Shown: positions 5,061 through 6,640 of the stretch, one piece after another | Layout of the letters: each line of letters starts with the position of its first letter | Numbering within the stretch: the first letter of the stretch is position 1 | Assembly (NCBI GenBank): GCA_001818895.1 | Contig: MHLB01000053.1 | Coordinates: 886-7,525 of the forward strand | DNA: 6,640 bases | Source of the DNA: Candidatus Liptonbacteria bacterium RIFCSPLOWO2_01_FULL_53_13 | GTDB lineage: Bacteria > Patescibacteriota > Minisyncoccia > UBA6257 > 2-01-FULL-56-20 | Reading direction: 5' to 3' | The notes under the pieces: generated by a model | Database searches by the model: none | What the model was told of the DNA's origin: nothing | Seen by the model: the letters and a program-made list of their open reading frames with translations, nothing else | Translations under genes and position numbers: made by a program

Positions 5061-6640
5061 ATGAATTCTGAAACGAAAAATTGCCAGAACTGTAAGAACC
5101 AGTTCACCATAGAACCGGAGGATTTCAATTTCTACGAAAAGATAAAAGTCCCTCCGCCGACGTTTTGTCCGGAGTGCCGCTCCCAAAGACGCATGCTCTG
5201 GCGCAATGAGAGGAGCCTGTACAGAGCTGCGTGCGGCTTATGCGGAAAGAATATAGTTTCCATGTACGACCCGAAAGACCATATCGGCATTTATTGCGAT
5301 GAATGCTGGTGGAGCGATAAGTGGGATCCGATGGAATACGGTATTTCATATGATTTCGGGGAAAGTTTTTTCTCCCAGTGGAAAAAACTGTTTGATAACG
5401 TACCGCATATCCAGCTGTGGAAATTCCGCAACATTGATTGCGATTACATTAATTACGCAACCGACGATAAAAATTGCTACCTCTCTTATTCGGCGGTGGG
5501 ATGCGAGGACACTTCTTATTCCTACGCGGTGGACAAGAGTCAGAACATTCTGGATTCCGAGTTTGTCGATCAATCCTCGTGGTGCTACGAAAATCTTGAT
5601 TCCCGAAACAACTATCGCGGTGTTTTCCTTATGAGCAGCGAAAACTGCTTGGATTCCTTTTTCTTGTTTGATTGCGCGAACTGTCAGAATTGTTTTATGT
5701 CCTCTAACCTGCGCAACAAGAAATATGTGTTCAGAAATTCTCAATACAGCAAACAGGAATACGAGACCGAAATTAAAAAAATATCAACGGGTAGCGCAAA
5801 GGATTTCAATGCTTTGCGCTCGGAATTTGAGGCAATGAAGAAGAAAACCGCGCCCCACAGATTCGCGCAAATAATCAACGCACCGAATTCTTCGGGAGAC
5901 CATATTGAAAATTCAAAAAACATCTTTCGCTCCTTCGCCATTCATGATTCGGAAAACCTGCGGTATGCCATTCGAGTTGGCAGAGGAAAAGACAGCGGCG
6001 ATATCTACGGTGCCGTATATACGGAGCTTGCGTATGAAAGCGTGGCGCCGTCTTTCAGGGGGTCGGATGCCCAGTTTGCCATGACAAATCTTTCCTCCCG
6101 CGGGATAAGATATAGTGCGTTTTGCGCCTCTTCCTCGGACCTTTTTGGTTGTGTGGGCATGCGCAGCAAGCAATATTGCATTCTGAACAAGCAATACACA
6201 AAAGAAGAATATGAAGAATTGGCTCCTCGCATCATGGCTCACATGAACGATATGTCTTATGTGGACAAAATGGGCAGGACCTACAAGTATGGTGAATTTT
6301 TTCCGCCGGAACTGTCTCCCTATCCCTATAACGAGACCATTGCGCAGGAATATTTCCCATTATCAAAAAAAGATATTTCGGCGCTTGGATACAAATGGAA
6401 AGATCAGGAACTTAAGCGGTATACGGCAACCAAACTGCCGGAGCAGCTGCCTGATAATATCCAGGATGTAGACGATTCTATCTTGAACGAGGTGATACGA
6501 TGCAAACACGATCAATCCTGTGATGAGCAGTGCACCCAGGCATTTAAAATAACTCCAGACGAGCTTCAGTTTTACCGAAAAATGAACTTGCCCATTCCCG
6601 CCCTTTGCCCTAATTGTCGGCACTACGACAGATTGCGCCG
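5061..6640 (+). CDS. Cysteine-rich solenoid-like protein of unknown function, paralog 3, 3'-truncated by window edge
   Basis: Function unknown. The frame is open from ATG 5061 to the window end (526 full codons plus two bases). By alignment with paralog 2, about 66 residues are missing, predicting some 592 aa in total. The N-terminal Cys4 (C8, C11, C36, C39) and second Cys4 (C58, C61, C79, C82, then WWSDKWDP) are present. The eight 12-residue units at 126-221 align without gaps to paralog 1, but many Cys are replaced by Ser, Asn or other residues; the eight that remain (127, 139, 148, 175, 196, 205, 208, 211) keep the period-3 register. Motif NLRNKKY.F.N..YSKQEY closes the first block and FGCVGMRSKQYCILN..YTKEEY the second, whose own Cys are mostly lost. 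YGEFFPPELSPYPYNETIAQ follows at 410-429, then C481/C487/C491 and CPNC (516-519). It lacks both repeat insertions of paralog 2. No signal peptide. Clear Shine-Dalgarno. Confidence 0.9.
   Translation, partial: MNSETKNCQNCKNQFTIEPEDFNFYEKIKVPPPTFCPECRSQRRMLWRNERSLYRAACGLCGKNIVSMYDPKDHIGIYCDECWWSDKWDPMEYGISYDFGESFFSQWKKLFDNVPHIQLWKFRNIDCDYINYATDDKNCYLSYSAVGCEDTSYSYAVDKSQNILDSEFVDQSSWCYENLDSRNNYRGVFLMSSENCLDSFFLFDCANCQNCFMSSNLRNKKYVFRNSQYSKQEYETEIKKISTGSAKDFNALRSEFEAMKKKTAPHRFAQIINAPNSSGDHIENSKNIFRSFAIHDSENLRYAIRVGRGKDSGDIYGAVYTELAYESVAPSFRGSDAQFAMTNLSSRGIRYSAFCASSSDLFGCVGMRSKQYCILNKQYTKEEYEELAPRIMAHMNDMSYVDKMGRTYKYGEFFPPELSPYPYNETIAQEYFPLSKKDISALGYKWKDQELKRYTATKLPEQLPDNIQDVDDSILNEVIRCKHDQSCDEQCTQAFKITPDELQFYRKMNLPIPALCPNCRHYDRLR

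Noticed and set aside
5346..5744. 132-codon open frame on the minus strand
   Set aside because: It is antisense to the solenoid block of paralog 3, which has clear homology to paralogs 1 and 2.

Overview
The window carries the 3' part of an HtrA/DegP-type serine protease gene, a 418-base spacer full of short repeats, and a head-to-tail array of three large paralogous cysteine-rich genes (595 aa, 616 aa, and a third still open at the window end after 526 codons). All genes are on the + strand. I see no tRNA, rRNA, CRISPR array or complete transposase gene.

Likely host: a bacterium of the Candidate Phyla Radiation (Patescibacteria/Parcubacteria). This is inferred from the type of cysteine-rich protein, which I associate from memory with uncharacterised proteins of that group, and from short palindromic repeats inserted in frame into a coding sequence. 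I could not check it. TGA acts as a normal stop: copy 1 ends in TGA exactly where copy 2 ends in TAA after the same last residues. This argues against the recoded-TGA lineages.

Layout: 1-915 protease with intact His/Asp/Ser triad and one PDZ domain; 916-1252 polypyrimidine-rich spacer with a dRS3-like repeat, a second repeat, a perfect 30-bp palindrome and a possible extended -10; 1253-1330 a vestigial start of a fourth paralog cut off by a GC-rich palindromic repeat; 1334-3121, 3168-5018 and 5061-6640 the three paralogs. A palindrome lies ahead of each paralog.

The paralogs share one architecture: an N-terminal Cys4 module, a second Cys4 site (lost in copy 1), a block of eight 12-residue units whose cysteines fall in one register, a second looser solenoid-like block ending in a duplicated motif (GC.G.R.K.Y...N..Y.KEEY), a YGEFFP...SP...N motif, and a C-terminal Cys-rich module resembling the N-terminal one. 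No signal peptide or membrane segment is visible, so they are probably cytoplasmic. The function is unknown; metal or Fe-S binding, or a redox-active Cys scaffold, is inference. No direct link to the protease can be shown.

Most notable points: the 12-residue cysteine lattice, which I would read as a small beta-solenoid; two palindromic repeats inserted in frame into copy 2, one accompanied by loss of a conserved cysteine; and the same repeat family in opposite orientation interrupting the vestigial paralog before copy 1.
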